64,000 bases of DNA from the NCBI GenBank assembly GCA_963806955.1, contig CAWDZG010000002.1, positions 1,302,001 through 1,366,000 on the forward strand, given 5' to 3'. The DNA is from Gaiellasilicea sp963806955 (lineage in GTDB: Bacteria; Actinomycetota; Thermoleophilia; Gaiellales; Gaiellaceae). A program made the translations under genes and the position numbers. Below the pieces are notes generated by a model. That model did no database searches and was not told the origin of the DNA. It was given only the letters and a program-made list of their open reading frames with translations. This document shows, piece by piece, positions 47,528 to 55,272 of this stretch (its first letter is position 1; each line of letters begins with the position of its first letter).

Positions 47528-48661
47528 CTAGTCGCGCGGTCGGGTCGCGGCGAGCGCGAGCACCTGCTCGGCGTTGCCGTTGCCGGCCGCCTGCCTGATC
47601 GCGAGCACGTCGTCGAACGCGTTGAAGAAGAGATCGAGCAGCGCAGCGTCGAACTGCGTGCCGCGTCCCTCTTCCATCAGCGCCCGCGCTTCGTCGGGCT
47701 GGAAGGCAGGGCGGTAGACGCGGTCCGAGGTGAGCGCGTCGAAGACGTCGGCGATCGCGCAGATCCGCCCCTCGATCGGGATCTCCTCGCCGTGACGCCG
47801 GTTCGGGTAGCCGGTGCCGTCGATCCGCTCGTGATGCGTGAGCGCCATCTCGGCGGCAAGTTCGAGCAACTCCGCCCCCGAGCCGGCGAGGATGCGGTAG
47901 CCCATCTCGGTGTGCGCCTCCATCACCTTCCGTTCCTCCTCGGTGAGGCGGCCGGGCTTGAGCAGGATCCGGTCGGGGATCCCGATCTTGCCGACGTCGT
48001 GCATGGGGCTCGCGATCCGGATCATCTCCGCGTGAGCGGCGTCCAGGCCGGCCAGCCGTGCGAGCAGGGCGCAGTAGAGGCTCATCCGCACGATGTGCTC
48101 GCCGGTCTCCTGGTTGCGGAACTCGGCCGCCCACGAGAGCCGGCGGATCGTCTCCTCGCGCAGGCGGCGCAGCTCGCGGTCGGAGGTCTCGAGGCGGGAG
48201 ATCGTGTCGCGGAGCGCCGAGGTGCGGTCGAGCACGATCTGCTCCAGCCGCTCGCGGCTGCCGCGGTTCTCGATCTCGAGCGTTCGGCGCCGGAGCGCGT
48301 TGCCGACGTTGATGATCAGCTCGTTCGGCTTGAAGGGCTTGAGGATATAGCCGTAGGCGCCCAGCTCGATCGCGACGTCGGCGTAGCGGCGGTCGTCCAT
48401 CCCGGTCACCATCACGACGGCCGTGTCGGGGTAGTGGGCGAGCACCTCCCGCGTGAAGTCGAGGCCCGACTCGCCGGGCATGTTCACGTCGCTGAGGACG
48501 AGCGCGACCTGCAGCTCCTTCAACGTGCGGCGTGCTGCGGCGGCCGACTCGGCCGTGACGCACTCGTACCCCTGCGCGCCGAGGAGGCGGGCAAGCAAGG
48601 TGCGGATCTGATCCTCGTCGTCGACGATCAGGATCCGCTCGCTGGGCGGCGGCGTGCTCAT
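47528..48661 (-). CDS. Response regulator with HD-GYP phosphodiesterase output domain
   Basis: Two-component regulator, 377 residues. The REC domain (1-125) has RILIVDDEDQIRTLLARLLG and the phosphoacceptor Asp58 in VLSDVNMPGESG, with Lys109 in ILKPFKPNEL. A coiled linker (130-175) leads to the HD-GYP domain. HD is at 221-222 (ASPMHDVGKIGIPDRILLKP), HHERIDGTGYPNRRHGEEIP holds GYP at 284-286, and AIADVFDALTSDRVYRPA follows. Such domains usually hydrolyse cyclic di-GMP. No sensor kinase is adjacent. Confidence 0.93.
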   Translation of the reverse strand: MSTPPPSERILIVDDEDQIRTLLARLLGAQGYECVTAESAAAARRTLKELQVALVLSDVNMPGESGLDFTREVLAHYPDTAVVMVTGMDDRRYADVAIELGAYGYILKPFKPNELIINVGNALRRRTLEIENRGSRERLEQIVLDRTSALRDTISRLETSDRELRRLREETIRRLSWAAEFRNQETGEHIVRMSLYCALLARLAGLDAAHAEMIRIASPMHDVGKIGIPDRILLKPGRLTEEERKVMEAHTEMGYRILAGSGAELLELAAEMALTHHERIDGTGYPNRRHGEEIPIEGRICAIADVFDALTSDRVYRPAFQPDEARALMEEGRGTQFDAALLDLFFNAFDDVLAIRQAAGNGNAEQVLALAATRPRD

Positions 48662-48679
48662 CTCAGTGGTTATCGGCAG

Positions 48680-49048
48680 TTAGGCGCCGTTTTCAACTGC
48701 GAGCAGCTCGATCCTGTTTTCCCACGGATCTTCGACGAAACACCTGCGTACGCCCGGAACCGATTCGTCCTCGGCGACCTTCACGTCTGCTGCGCGCAGC
48801 CGACGGAGCAGATCCTCGTAGCCGGAGACGGCGAACGCGGGATGCGCCTTGCGGGCCGGCGCGAAGTCGAGCTCGACGCCGACGTGCAGCTGCTGGGGCC
48901 CGACGTGGAACCAGACGCCGCCGCGCGAGCGGAGCGGCTCCGGCTTCTCCACCTCCGCGAGGCCGAGCAGCTCGCCGAAGAAGCGCCGTGCTGCAGCCTC
49001 GCAGCCGGGCGGCGCGGCGAGCAGGACGTGGTCGATGCCCTCGAGCAT
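48680..49048 (-). CDS. VOC superfamily (glyoxalase-like) protein
   Basis: A 122-residue vicinal-oxygen-chelate protein with MLEGIDHVLLAAPPGCEAAA (metal His), GGVWFHVGPQQLHVGVELDF and CFVEDPWENRIELLAVENG (metal Glu). The pattern is that of small dioxygenase/glyoxalase-like proteins of unknown substrate. ATG 49048 is six bases after TATCCT, whose box overlaps that of the divergent deaminase gene. Confidence 0.88.
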   Translation of the reverse strand: MLEGIDHVLLAAPPGCEAAARRFFGELLGLAEVEKPEPLRSRGGVWFHVGPQQLHVGVELDFAPARKAHPAFAVSGYEDLLRRLRAADVKVAEDESVPGVRRCFVEDPWENRIELLAVENGA

Positions 49049-49054
49049 CTCCCC

Positions 49055-49064
49055 AGGATAAGCT
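49055..49064. promoter_or_regulatory. Overlapping divergent -10 boxes
   Basis: TATCCT on the minus strand (49060-49055) ends six bases before the VOC ATG. TAAGCT on the plus strand (49059-49064) ends seven bases before the deaminase ATG at 49072. The whole intergenic gap is 23 bases, and the boxes share two of them. Confidence 0.5.
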
Positions 49065-49071
49065 CGACGGG

Positions 49072-50064
49072 ATGTTCGACGGAGGACTCGCCGAGCTACA
49101 CACCCATCTCGGCGGCTCGGTTGCCTCCGACATCCTCTGGTCGCTCGCGCACGAGCAGGGGATCGCGCTGCCGGTGAAGGACTACTGGGAGTTCGACGCG
49201 CTGGTGACCGTCTCCGACCCGCGCGGGGTCGAGGACCTCGATGCGCTCGACGCGATCTACCACTGGACGGAACTGATCCAGAGCTCGCCGCTCGCGGTCG
49301 AGCGCTCGGTGCACGGCGCGATCGGCGGCGCGTACCGCAGCCAGGGGATCACCACGCTCGAGCTCCGCTTCAACCCGATGAAGCGCAACCGCGGCGGCGA
49401 GCGCGACCTCGACCACATCATCCTCGCGGCGATGCGCGGCCTCGACCTCGCCTCGATCGAGTACCCCCAGGTGCGGGCGGGCCTGATCCTGATGATGGAC
49501 CGGACGTTCAGCGAGCGCCAGAACGAGGTGATCGTCGAGAAGGCGATCCGCTGGGCGCCGCGCGGCGTGGTCGGGATCGACATCGCCGGCCCGCGGCCGG
49601 GCGGCGAGCGCTACGACTACACGCAGATCGCGCCGATGGTGGAAGCGGCACGGGCGGCCGGGCTCGGGATCACGATCCACGTCGGCGAGGAGGGCGCGAC
49701 GGGCGGAGAGGAGATCGGCGAGGTCGTCGAGCATCTGCGCCCGGAGCGGATCGGCCACGGCATCCTCGCCGCCCGCGACCCGGAACTGATGCGCCTGCTG
49801 CGCGACGCGGGCACCGTGCTCGAGATCTGCCCCACCTCGAACCTGCTCACGAAGGCGCTCCCCGACGAGGACGCGCTGCGGGAGACGTTCGCCGCCTTCC
49901 GCGAGCACGGCGTCGCCTTCACGATCGCGACCGACGGCCCGGAGATGATGCGCACGCATCTGCGCGACGAGCTCGAGCTGCTGGAGCGGATCGGAGCGTT
50001 GAGCGCGGACGAGCTCGTGGCCGCGAACACGCGCGGCCACGAAGCGAGCTTCATCCACCGCTAG
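49072..50064 (+). CDS. Adenosine deaminase-like amidohydrolase
   Basis: A 330-residue metal-dependent hydrolase. LAELHTHLGGSVASDILWSL supplies the first His pair, LGITIHVGEEGATGGEEIGE the next His and catalytic Glu, and RIGHGILA another His. FTIATDGPEMMRTHLRDELE supplies the metal Asp. This is the adenosine/AMP deaminase layout; the position HVGEE (HAGE in classical enzymes) and the long insert DYWEFDALVTVSDPRGVEDL hint at a subfamily with possibly different specificity. The ATG follows a leaderless-type -10. Confidence 0.82.
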   Translation: MFDGGLAELHTHLGGSVASDILWSLAHEQGIALPVKDYWEFDALVTVSDPRGVEDLDALDAIYHWTELIQSSPLAVERSVHGAIGGAYRSQGITTLELRFNPMKRNRGGERDLDHIILAAMRGLDLASIEYPQVRAGLILMMDRTFSERQNEVIVEKAIRWAPRGVVGIDIAGPRPGGERYDYTQIAPMVEAARAAGLGITIHVGEEGATGGEEIGEVVEHLRPERIGHGILAARDPELMRLLRDAGTVLEICPTSNLLTKALPDEDALRETFAAFREHGVAFTIATDGPEMMRTHLRDELELLERIGALSADELVAANTRGHEASFIHR

Positions 50065-50105
50065 CGGAATCTCGCGCACGCCCGCCGCGTTTCGATCCGG
50101 TAGAG

Positions 50106-51047
50106 ATGGCCGCCCCCGCACCCTGGAAGCTCCTGACCGCGCTCTGGACGGTGTACATCGTCTGGGGCTCGACCTACCTCGCGATCAAGGTGTCGGTCGA
50201 GACGATGCCCGCCTTCCTCTCGGCCGGGACGCGGTTCCTGCTCGCGGGGGGCCTCCTCGCCGCGATCCTGACCCTGCGCGGCCGCAGCCTGCGCGTGTCG
50301 CGGCGCGAGCTGGCGTCGGCAGCACTGCTCGGGCTCGCGCTGCTCACGCTCGGAGTCGGCCTCGTCACGCTCGCCGAGACGCGGATCGACTCGAGCATCG
50401 CCGCGATGATCGCCGGCACGGTGCCGCTGCAGGTGATCCTCCTGCGCGCGCTCGCCCGCGAGCGAGTCGCCCTTGCGACGCGGCTCTCGGTGCTCGCCGG
50501 CCTCGCCGGGCTCGCGCTCGTCGTCGTCCCGGGCGGCGGCGCGGGTGCGGGTGCCCTCGGACTGGCGATCGCCCTCGCGGCGAGCATCTCCTGGTCGCTC
50601 GGCTCCTTCTTCGCGCACCGGCTGCCGCTGCCCAGGGACGGCTTCGTCGCGACGACCTGGGAGATGCTGAGCGCCGGTGTGTTCCTGCTCGTCCTCGGTG
50701 TCGTGCGCGGCGAGGTGGGCTCCGTCCAGCCGTCGGCGTTCAGCGCCGAGTCGGTCGCCGCCTGGCTCTACCTCGGCGTCGTCGGCTCGCTCGTCGGCTT
50801 CACGGCCTACGCCTGGCTGCTACGGAACGCACCGATCTCGAAGGTCGTCACGCACCAGTACGTGAACCCGCTCGTCGCGATCGCGCTCGGCGCGCTCGTG
50901 CTGGGTGAGCGGCTGACGCTCACGACCGGCCTCGGCGCCGCTCTGATCGTCGGCTCGGTCTTCGTCGCTGTGCGCGCGGAGGGGGTTAGGCCCCGTTCAC
51001 CTGAGACCGCTGATGCGCGAGGTACTCCAGCAAGTCAGAGCGCGTGA
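50106..51047 (+). CDS. EamA/DMT family transporter
   Basis: A ten-helix drug/metabolite transporter, 313 residues, with two EamA repeats. ALWTVYIVWGSTYLAIKVSV is the opening of the YedA/RhaT-like branch. The repeat ends PLQVILLRALARERVALATR and SKVVTHQYVNPLVAIALGAL then VLGERLTLTTGLGAALIVGS. The substrate is unknown. The C-terminal 20 residues overlap the convergent cystathionine beta-synthase gene by 62 bases. Confidence 0.87.
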   Translation: MAAPAPWKLLTALWTVYIVWGSTYLAIKVSVETMPAFLSAGTRFLLAGGLLAAILTLRGRSLRVSRRELASAALLGLALLTLGVGLVTLAETRIDSSIAAMIAGTVPLQVILLRALARERVALATRLSVLAGLAGLALVVVPGGGAGAGALGLAIALAASISWSLGSFFAHRLPLPRDGFVATTWEMLSAGVFLLVLGVVRGEVGSVQPSAFSAESVAAWLYLGVVGSLVGFTAYAWLLRNAPISKVVTHQYVNPLVAIALGALVLGERLTLTTGLGAALIVGSVFVAVRAEGVRPRSPETADARGTPASQSA

Positions 51048-52389
51048 GGATCGCGGCCGGGCGGCCGGCCGAGGCGACGACGACGGCGGCGTTCGGGCCG
51101 GAGAGGTCGGCGAAGACCTGGTCGAGCGAGTCGGCGACGTCCACGGCCGCGAGCGGCGGCTGCATCACGACCGCGACGTCCTCGTTCATCGCGTCCGGGT
51201 TCTTGAAGACACGGTCGAGCACGCCGCGCTCCTGCAGCGAGCCGACGACGTCCGCGAGCGACTCGACGGGCTCGCTGCGCACGACCGGGAGCTGCGAGAT
51301 CGAGTAGCGCTGCATCAGGTCGATCGCGGCGCCGACCTTGGCATGTGACTCGATCGTGACGAGGTCAGGCATGTCGTGCTCCTCGCCGTGCTTGAAGCGG
51401 AGGACCTCGTCGATCGTCGGCGCCGGCGCCTTCCGCTCGAGGAAGCCGTACTGGAGCATCCAGTTGTCGTCGTAGAACTTGGACAGGTACGAGCGGCCGG
51501 AGTCGGGCAGGATCGTGAGGATCTTCGCGTCCGGCCCGAAGTCCTTCGCCACCTCGAGCGCCGCCCAGATCGTCGTGCCCGCGGAGCCGCCGGCGAGAAT
51601 TCCCTCCTCGCGCGCGAGCCGCCGTGCGGTCACGAACGAGTCGCGGTCGGAGACGCGCACCCAGCGGTCGACGACGTCGCGCGCCATCGTCTCGGGCCAG
51701 GTGTCCTTCCCGATCCCCTCGACGAGGTAGGGGTGCGTCTCCTCGGAGGTGTAGACGGAGCCCTCGGGGTCGGCGCCGACGACGACGAGTGCCGGGTTGC
51801 GCTCCTTCAGGTAGCGCCCTGCGCCCGAGATCGTCCCGCCGGTGCCGACCGAGATCACGAGCGCGTCGAGCTCGCCGCCCGTCTGCTCGTAGATCTCCGG
51901 CCCGGTCGTCTCGTAGTGCGCCTGCGGGTTGGCCATGTTCGAGTACTGGTCCGGCTTGAAGCCGCCCGGGATCTCCTCGGCGAGCCGGTCCGAGACGCTG
52001 TAGTAGCTCTCGGGCGAGTCGTGCTCGACCGCCGTCGGCGTGATCACGACCTCGGCGCCGTAGGCGCGCAGCATCGAGATCTTCTCCTGGCTCATCTTGT
52101 CGGGCATCACGAAGATGCAGCGGTAGCCGCGCGCGGCCGCGGCGATCGCGAGCCCGACGCCGGTGTTGCCCGAGGTCGGCTCGACGATCGTCCCGCCGGG
52201 ACGCAGCTTCCCCTCGCGCTCGGCCGCCTCGATCATCGCCATCCCGATCCGGTCCTTGTTCGAGCCGCCGGGGTTCAGGTACTCGAGCTTCGCGAGCAGG
52301 GTCGGCTGCACCTCGCGCGAGATCCGGTCGAGGCGCACGATCGGCGTCGAGCCGACCAGGTCGAGCAGCGTGGGGTACTCGCGCGACAT
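50986..52389 (-). CDS. Cystathionine beta-synthase with CBS domain pair
   Basis: PLP enzyme condensing homocysteine with serine (or a related cysteine-synthase reaction). The 467-residue protein has LVGSTPIVRLDRISREVQPT, the PLP lysine in EYLNPGGSNKDRIGMAMIEA, and EPTSGNTGVGLAIAAAARGY. VGTGGTISGAGRYLKERNPA is the phosphate-binding loop. The C-terminal CBS pair (from about 345) contains YSISQLPVVRSEPVESLADV and AAVVVASAGRPAAILTRSDL and may bind an adenosyl ligand. It lacks the heme-binding N-terminus of animal enzymes. The ATG at 52389 is eight bases after TAGGCT; earlier in-frame sequence is not coding. Confidence 0.93.
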   Translation of the reverse strand: MSREYPTLLDLVGSTPIVRLDRISREVQPTLLAKLEYLNPGGSNKDRIGMAMIEAAEREGKLRPGGTIVEPTSGNTGVGLAIAAAARGYRCIFVMPDKMSQEKISMLRAYGAEVVITPTAVEHDSPESYYSVSDRLAEEIPGGFKPDQYSNMANPQAHYETTGPEIYEQTGGELDALVISVGTGGTISGAGRYLKERNPALVVVGADPEGSVYTSEETHPYLVEGIGKDTWPETMARDVVDRWVRVSDRDSFVTARRLAREEGILAGGSAGTTIWAALEVAKDFGPDAKILTILPDSGRSYLSKFYDDNWMLQYGFLERKAPAPTIDEVLRFKHGEEHDMPDLVTIESHAKVGAAIDLMQRYSISQLPVVRSEPVESLADVVGSLQERGVLDRVFKNPDAMNEDVAVVMQPPLAAVDVADSLDQVFADLSGPNAAVVVASAGRPAAILTRSDLLEYLAHQRSQVNGA

Positions 52390-52480
52390 CGGGCGGAAGC
52401 CTACGCAATCCGTACTCTCCCGCAGCCGGATCCGCGCGTGCGCTGACGTGCTGCGTGCGCAGGCGCGCGAGCCTGGCGGC

Positions 52481-52759
52481 ATGACTTCCCGCGTGTCCCC
52501 GAAGCTGTGCGGTCTCAGGGCGAACGCGACCGGCGTGCGCGAGCTGTGCCCGGGAGCCGACTGCGTCTTCTGGGAGGACGGCGGCTCGATCGTCGAGGCA
52601 GGCTGCGCGATCGAGCGTCTGGGTGTGCCGATCGAGCAGCCGGGGATCGCGCAGCATCTGCTCGAGCTTCGGCTGGCGGCGGCCGAGGCACGCGACGAGA
52701 GCGAGCGGCGAGACGCCTATCGCCGCTTCAGCGAGCTCCTGAACCTCAACCGCGAGTAG
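52481..52759 (+). CDS. Small cysteine-containing conserved protein
   Basis: A 92-residue protein with four cysteines at spaced positions: SPKLCGLRAN, ELCPGADCVFWEDGG and IVEAGCAIERLG. A C-terminal helix rich in Arg and Glu follows (LLELRLAAAEARDESERRDA). The CPxxxC-FWE core with a later GC suggests a metal- or Fe-S-binding site, but this is inference. It ends one base before the stop of the convergent MerB-like gene, leaving no room for a terminator. Confidence 0.65.
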   Translation: MTSRVSPKLCGLRANATGVRELCPGADCVFWEDGGSIVEAGCAIERLGVPIEQPGIAQHLLELRLAAAEARDESERRDAYRRFSELLNLNRE

Positions 52760-52760
52760 C

Positions 52761-53429
52761 TCACCCGAGCTGCCAGAACGGGCCGGTGAGGCCGAGCTCG
52801 TCGAGGATCGCCTGCGACTCCGGCGCGGGTCGCGGGCGCCAGTCCGGCTCGAGCCGCGTCCACCACCACGTCCGCGCAAGCTCGTTCAGCTTCGTCGCCG
52901 GCATGCTTGCACCCGGCTCCCAGCCGTTCGCTCCGAGCCAGCGCTCGAGGTGCTCCTCCGACCGGAGGAAGACCATCGTGCTTCAGGTGAAGCCGATGTC
53001 GTCCCACCACCGGCGTGCGGGGACGACGAAGTGGACGAGCAGGTCGGCGCCGCGACGGAGCTCGCCCTGCTCGACCACGAGCTCGAGCGCGTCGCCGCAG
53101 TCCGGGCAGGATGACGTGACCCGGCCGTCGCCGTGGAGGGCGCCGAGGATGCCGAGCGCGTCCCAGGCGCAGTTGGCAAACCAGGAGCGGCCGCCTGCCT
53201 CGACCCGGTGCGGCGTCTCGACGGCGGAGAAGGGGTTGAGCATCCGGATCGTGGTCGAGCCGGGCTCGAGCACGAGCGCATGACCGTCGTGGAGGCGCCG
53301 GTAGGCCGCTGCGACCTCGTCCTCGGCGAGCCCGAGCGCCGCCGCGACCGCGTGGGGCTCCTGCGCCCGCCCGTCGCGCACGAAGGAGGAGTAGACGTGG
53401 TTGCGAATACGCAGGTCGAGCTCGTCCAC
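52761..53429 (-). CDS. MerB-like (alkylmercury lyase family) protein with in-frame UGA, candidate selenoprotein
   Basis: 222 codons if the TGA at 52983-52985 is read through. The N-terminal 60 residues are a winged-helix-like domain (VAAALGLAEDEVAAAYRRLH). The MerB domain follows: NPFSAVETPHRVEAGG and RSWFANCAWDALGILGALHG, whose Cys87 and Asp90 match MerB Cys96 and Asp99. SSCPDCGDALELVV contains an extra CxxC. Next comes ARRWWDDIGFT, then UGA, then STMVFLRSEEHLERWLGANG. The family normally has cysteine (MerB Cys159) at the UGA position, and the text beyond it is ordinary MerB-like C-terminus. A hairpin follows the UGA. The start is GTG 53429, six bases after GATACT. Reading it as two genes would split one domain. 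A true nonsense mutation or sequencing error is the alternative. Confidence 0.8.
52949..52974 (-). promoter_or_regulatory. Candidate bacterial SECIS stem-loop
   Basis: Beginning nine bases after the UGA, GGU pairs with ACC; one C-C mismatch follows, then UUCCUCC pairs with GGAGGAG (one G-U pair). The apical loop is GGUC at bases 20-23 after the UGA. E. coli fdhF has a hairpin with loop AGGUCU starting 17 bases after its UGA, and loop G and U are recognised by SelB. Spacing, stem and loop all fit the bacterial SECIS description. Confidence 0.65.
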
Positions 53430-53462
53430 GAGGCGAGTATCCGCGAAAAGGAGTGAAAGCGC

Positions 53463-53654
53463 ATGCAGTTCGGCCTTCGCACGATTCTGTTGCTCGTTGC
53501 CGTCGTGCTCTTCGTGATCGCGCTGTTCTCGAACGAGAACTTCAGCGATCTCCTGGCGCTCGGCCTGGCGGCGTTCGCCGGTGCCTTCCTTGCCGACGCA
53601 CTCGGCTGGGGCGAGCGCACCTTCGGACAGACCAACCGCCGCGACACGACGTAG
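53463..53654 (+). CDS. Small two-helix membrane protein
   Basis: A 63-residue protein with two hydrophobic helices (TILLLVAVVLFVIALFS and LLALGLAAFAGAFLADALG) and a hydrophilic tail (GERTFGQTNRRDTT). It has a strong Shine-Dalgarno sequence, aaaggag at 53447-53453, nine bases before the ATG. That is unusual in this window and suggests high expression from a leadered mRNA. Function unknown; such proteins are common in Actinomycetota. Confidence 0.75.
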   Translation: MQFGLRTILLLVAVVLFVIALFSNENFSDLLALGLAAFAGAFLADALGWGERTFGQTNRRDTT

Positions 53655-53659
53655 GTCCC

Positions 53660-53734
53660 GGGCCGCGAAGCGGCCCCTTCAGGGATCTCTGCGCGCTGCC
53701 GGATCCGCTTCCGCGGATCCGGCAGCCTGCGCAG
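53660..53734. terminator. Tandem hairpins, probable bidirectional terminator
   Basis: Hairpin 1: GGGCCGC, loop gaa, GCGGCCC (53660-53676). Hairpin 2: 13 perfect pairs, 53696-53708 with 53713-53725 (CTGCCGGATCCGC, loop ttcc), extended after a small bulge by ctgcgc (53689-53694) with gcgcag (53729-53734). They sit between the convergent membrane protein gene and purH. There is no T-run, as is usual in such GC-rich genomes. Confidence 0.75.
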
Positions 53735-53739
53735 CTAAT

Positions 53740-55272
53740 TCAGTGCCGGAAATGCCGGCGCCCGGTGAAGACCATCGTGGCGCCGGCGTTCTCGATCGCG
53801 TCGATCACCTCGGCGTCCCGCTTCGAGCCGCCCGGCTGGATGAAGGCGATCACCCCTGCCTCCACCGCGAGCAGCGGGCCGTCCGCGAAGGGGAAGAACG
53901 CGTCGGACGCGAGTGAGGCGCCGGCGAGGTCGTGCCCGTGCTCGCGGGCCTTGTCGACCGCGATCCGCACGGCGTCGACCCGGCTCATCTGGCCGGCGCC
54001 GATCCCGATCGTCTGCAGGCCCTTCGCGATCACGATCGCGTTCGAGGCGACGTGCTTGCAGACGCGGGAGGCGAAGAGAAGATCGCCCCACTGCGCCTCG
54101 GACGGCTCGCCCGTGGCGACCTCCATCCCGGCGCGCGCGACGACGTCCCAGTCACGATCCTGGACGAGCAGCCCGCCGAGAACGCGCTTGTAGTCGCGCT
54201 CGTCCGCTTCGGCGTGGCGCCGCTCGAGGTCGTTGAGGATCCGGATCGACTGCTTGCGGACGAGCGCTGCGAGCGCGACCTCGTCGTAGCCGGGGGCGAA
54301 GAGCACCTCCACGAACTGATCCGCGACCCGTTCGCCGAGCGTCGCGCTGACGCTGCGGTTGAGCACGACCACGCCGCCGTACGCCGAGACCGGGTCGGCT
54401 GCGAGCGCGCGCTCGTAGGCCTCCTCGATCGTCGCGCCGACCGCGACGCCGCAGGGGTTCGCGTGCTTGACGATCACGCAGGCCGGAACGGTGAACTCGC
54501 GCACCGCGAGCCGCGCGCCGTTCAGGTCGTTCAGGTTGTTGAAGGAGAGCTCGCGGCCGTGCAGCTGGTCGACGCGGGCGAGCAGATGGGTGCGGGCGCC
54601 CCGCTCGGAGTAGTACGCGGCCCCCTGGTGCGGGTTCTCGCCGTAGGCGAGGTCGAGCTGCTTCTCGAAGACGGGCGTGAAGATCGGCGGGAACGCCTCG
54701 CGACCCGCGAACCAGGAGGCGATCGCCGCCTCGTACGCGGCGGAGGTGGCGAAGGCGGTGGCGGCGAGGCGCCGCCGGGTCACGTGCGAGAGCGCTCCGT
54801 CCTCGCGCAGCTCGGCGAGCACGAGCTCGTAGTCGGCGGGCCGGCAGACCGGCGCGACGTGCGCGAAGTTCTTCGCCGCGCCGCGGAGCATCGACGGCCC
54901 GCCGATGTCGATCATCTCGACCGCCTCCTCCTCGCGGACGCCGTGCTCTCGCGCCACCTGCTCGAAGGGGTAGAGATTGACGCAGACGAGGTCGAACGTC
55001 CCGATCCCGTGCTCGGCGAGGGCGGCCAGGTCGGTCTCGACCTCGCGCCGCGCCAGGATGCCCGCGTGGATCCGCGGGTGCAGGGTCTTGACCCGGCCGC
55101 CGAGCATCTCCGGGAACTCCGTCAGGTCCTCCACCCGTGTCACCGGCAGCCCGAGCTCCTCGATGTGCGCGGCGGTGCCGCCGCTCGCGACGAGCTCCCA
55201 GTCGAGCGAGGCGAGCCCCTTGACGAACCCGTCCAGGCCGCTCTTGTCGAAGACGGAGATCAGCGCCCGCAC
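53740..55272 (-). CDS. purH: Bifunctional AICAR formyltransferase / IMP cyclohydrolase
   Basis: Last two steps of de novo IMP synthesis. The 510-residue intact protein has the N-terminal cyclohydrolase domain (MRALISVFDKSGLDGFVKGL, GGRVKTLHPRIHAGILARRE, IDIGGPSMLRGAAKNFAHVA). The C-terminal transformylase has LDLAYGENPHQGAAYYSERG, the catalytic Lys-His of VIVKHANPCGVAVGATIEEA, and SDAFFPFADGPLLAVEAGVI. It is the last gene of purM-purN-purH and overlaps purN by 13 bases. Transcription ends at the hairpins at 53.7 kb. Confidence 0.97.
   Translation of the reverse strand: MRALISVFDKSGLDGFVKGLASLDWELVASGGTAAHIEELGLPVTRVEDLTEFPEMLGGRVKTLHPRIHAGILARREVETDLAALAEHGIGTFDLVCVNLYPFEQVAREHGVREEEAVEMIDIGGPSMLRGAAKNFAHVAPVCRPADYELVLAELREDGALSHVTRRRLAATAFATSAAYEAAIASWFAGREAFPPIFTPVFEKQLDLAYGENPHQGAAYYSERGARTHLLARVDQLHGRELSFNNLNDLNGARLAVREFTVPACVIVKHANPCGVAVGATIEEAYERALAADPVSAYGGVVVLNRSVSATLGERVADQFVEVLFAPGYDEVALAALVRKQSIRILNDLERRHAEADERDYKRVLGGLLVQDRDWDVVARAGMEVATGEPSEAQWGDLLFASRVCKHVASNAIVIAKGLQTIGIGAGQMSRVDAVRIAVDKAREHGHDLAGASLASDAFFPFADGPLLAVEAGVIAFIQPGGSKRDAEVIDAIENAGATMVFTGRRHFRH

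Noticed and set aside
52761..52976. Independent 71-residue gene starting at ATG 52976
   Set aside because: Its product is the C-terminal part of the MerB-like domain in the same frame as the upstream ORF, and it has no ribosome site or promoter box of its own.
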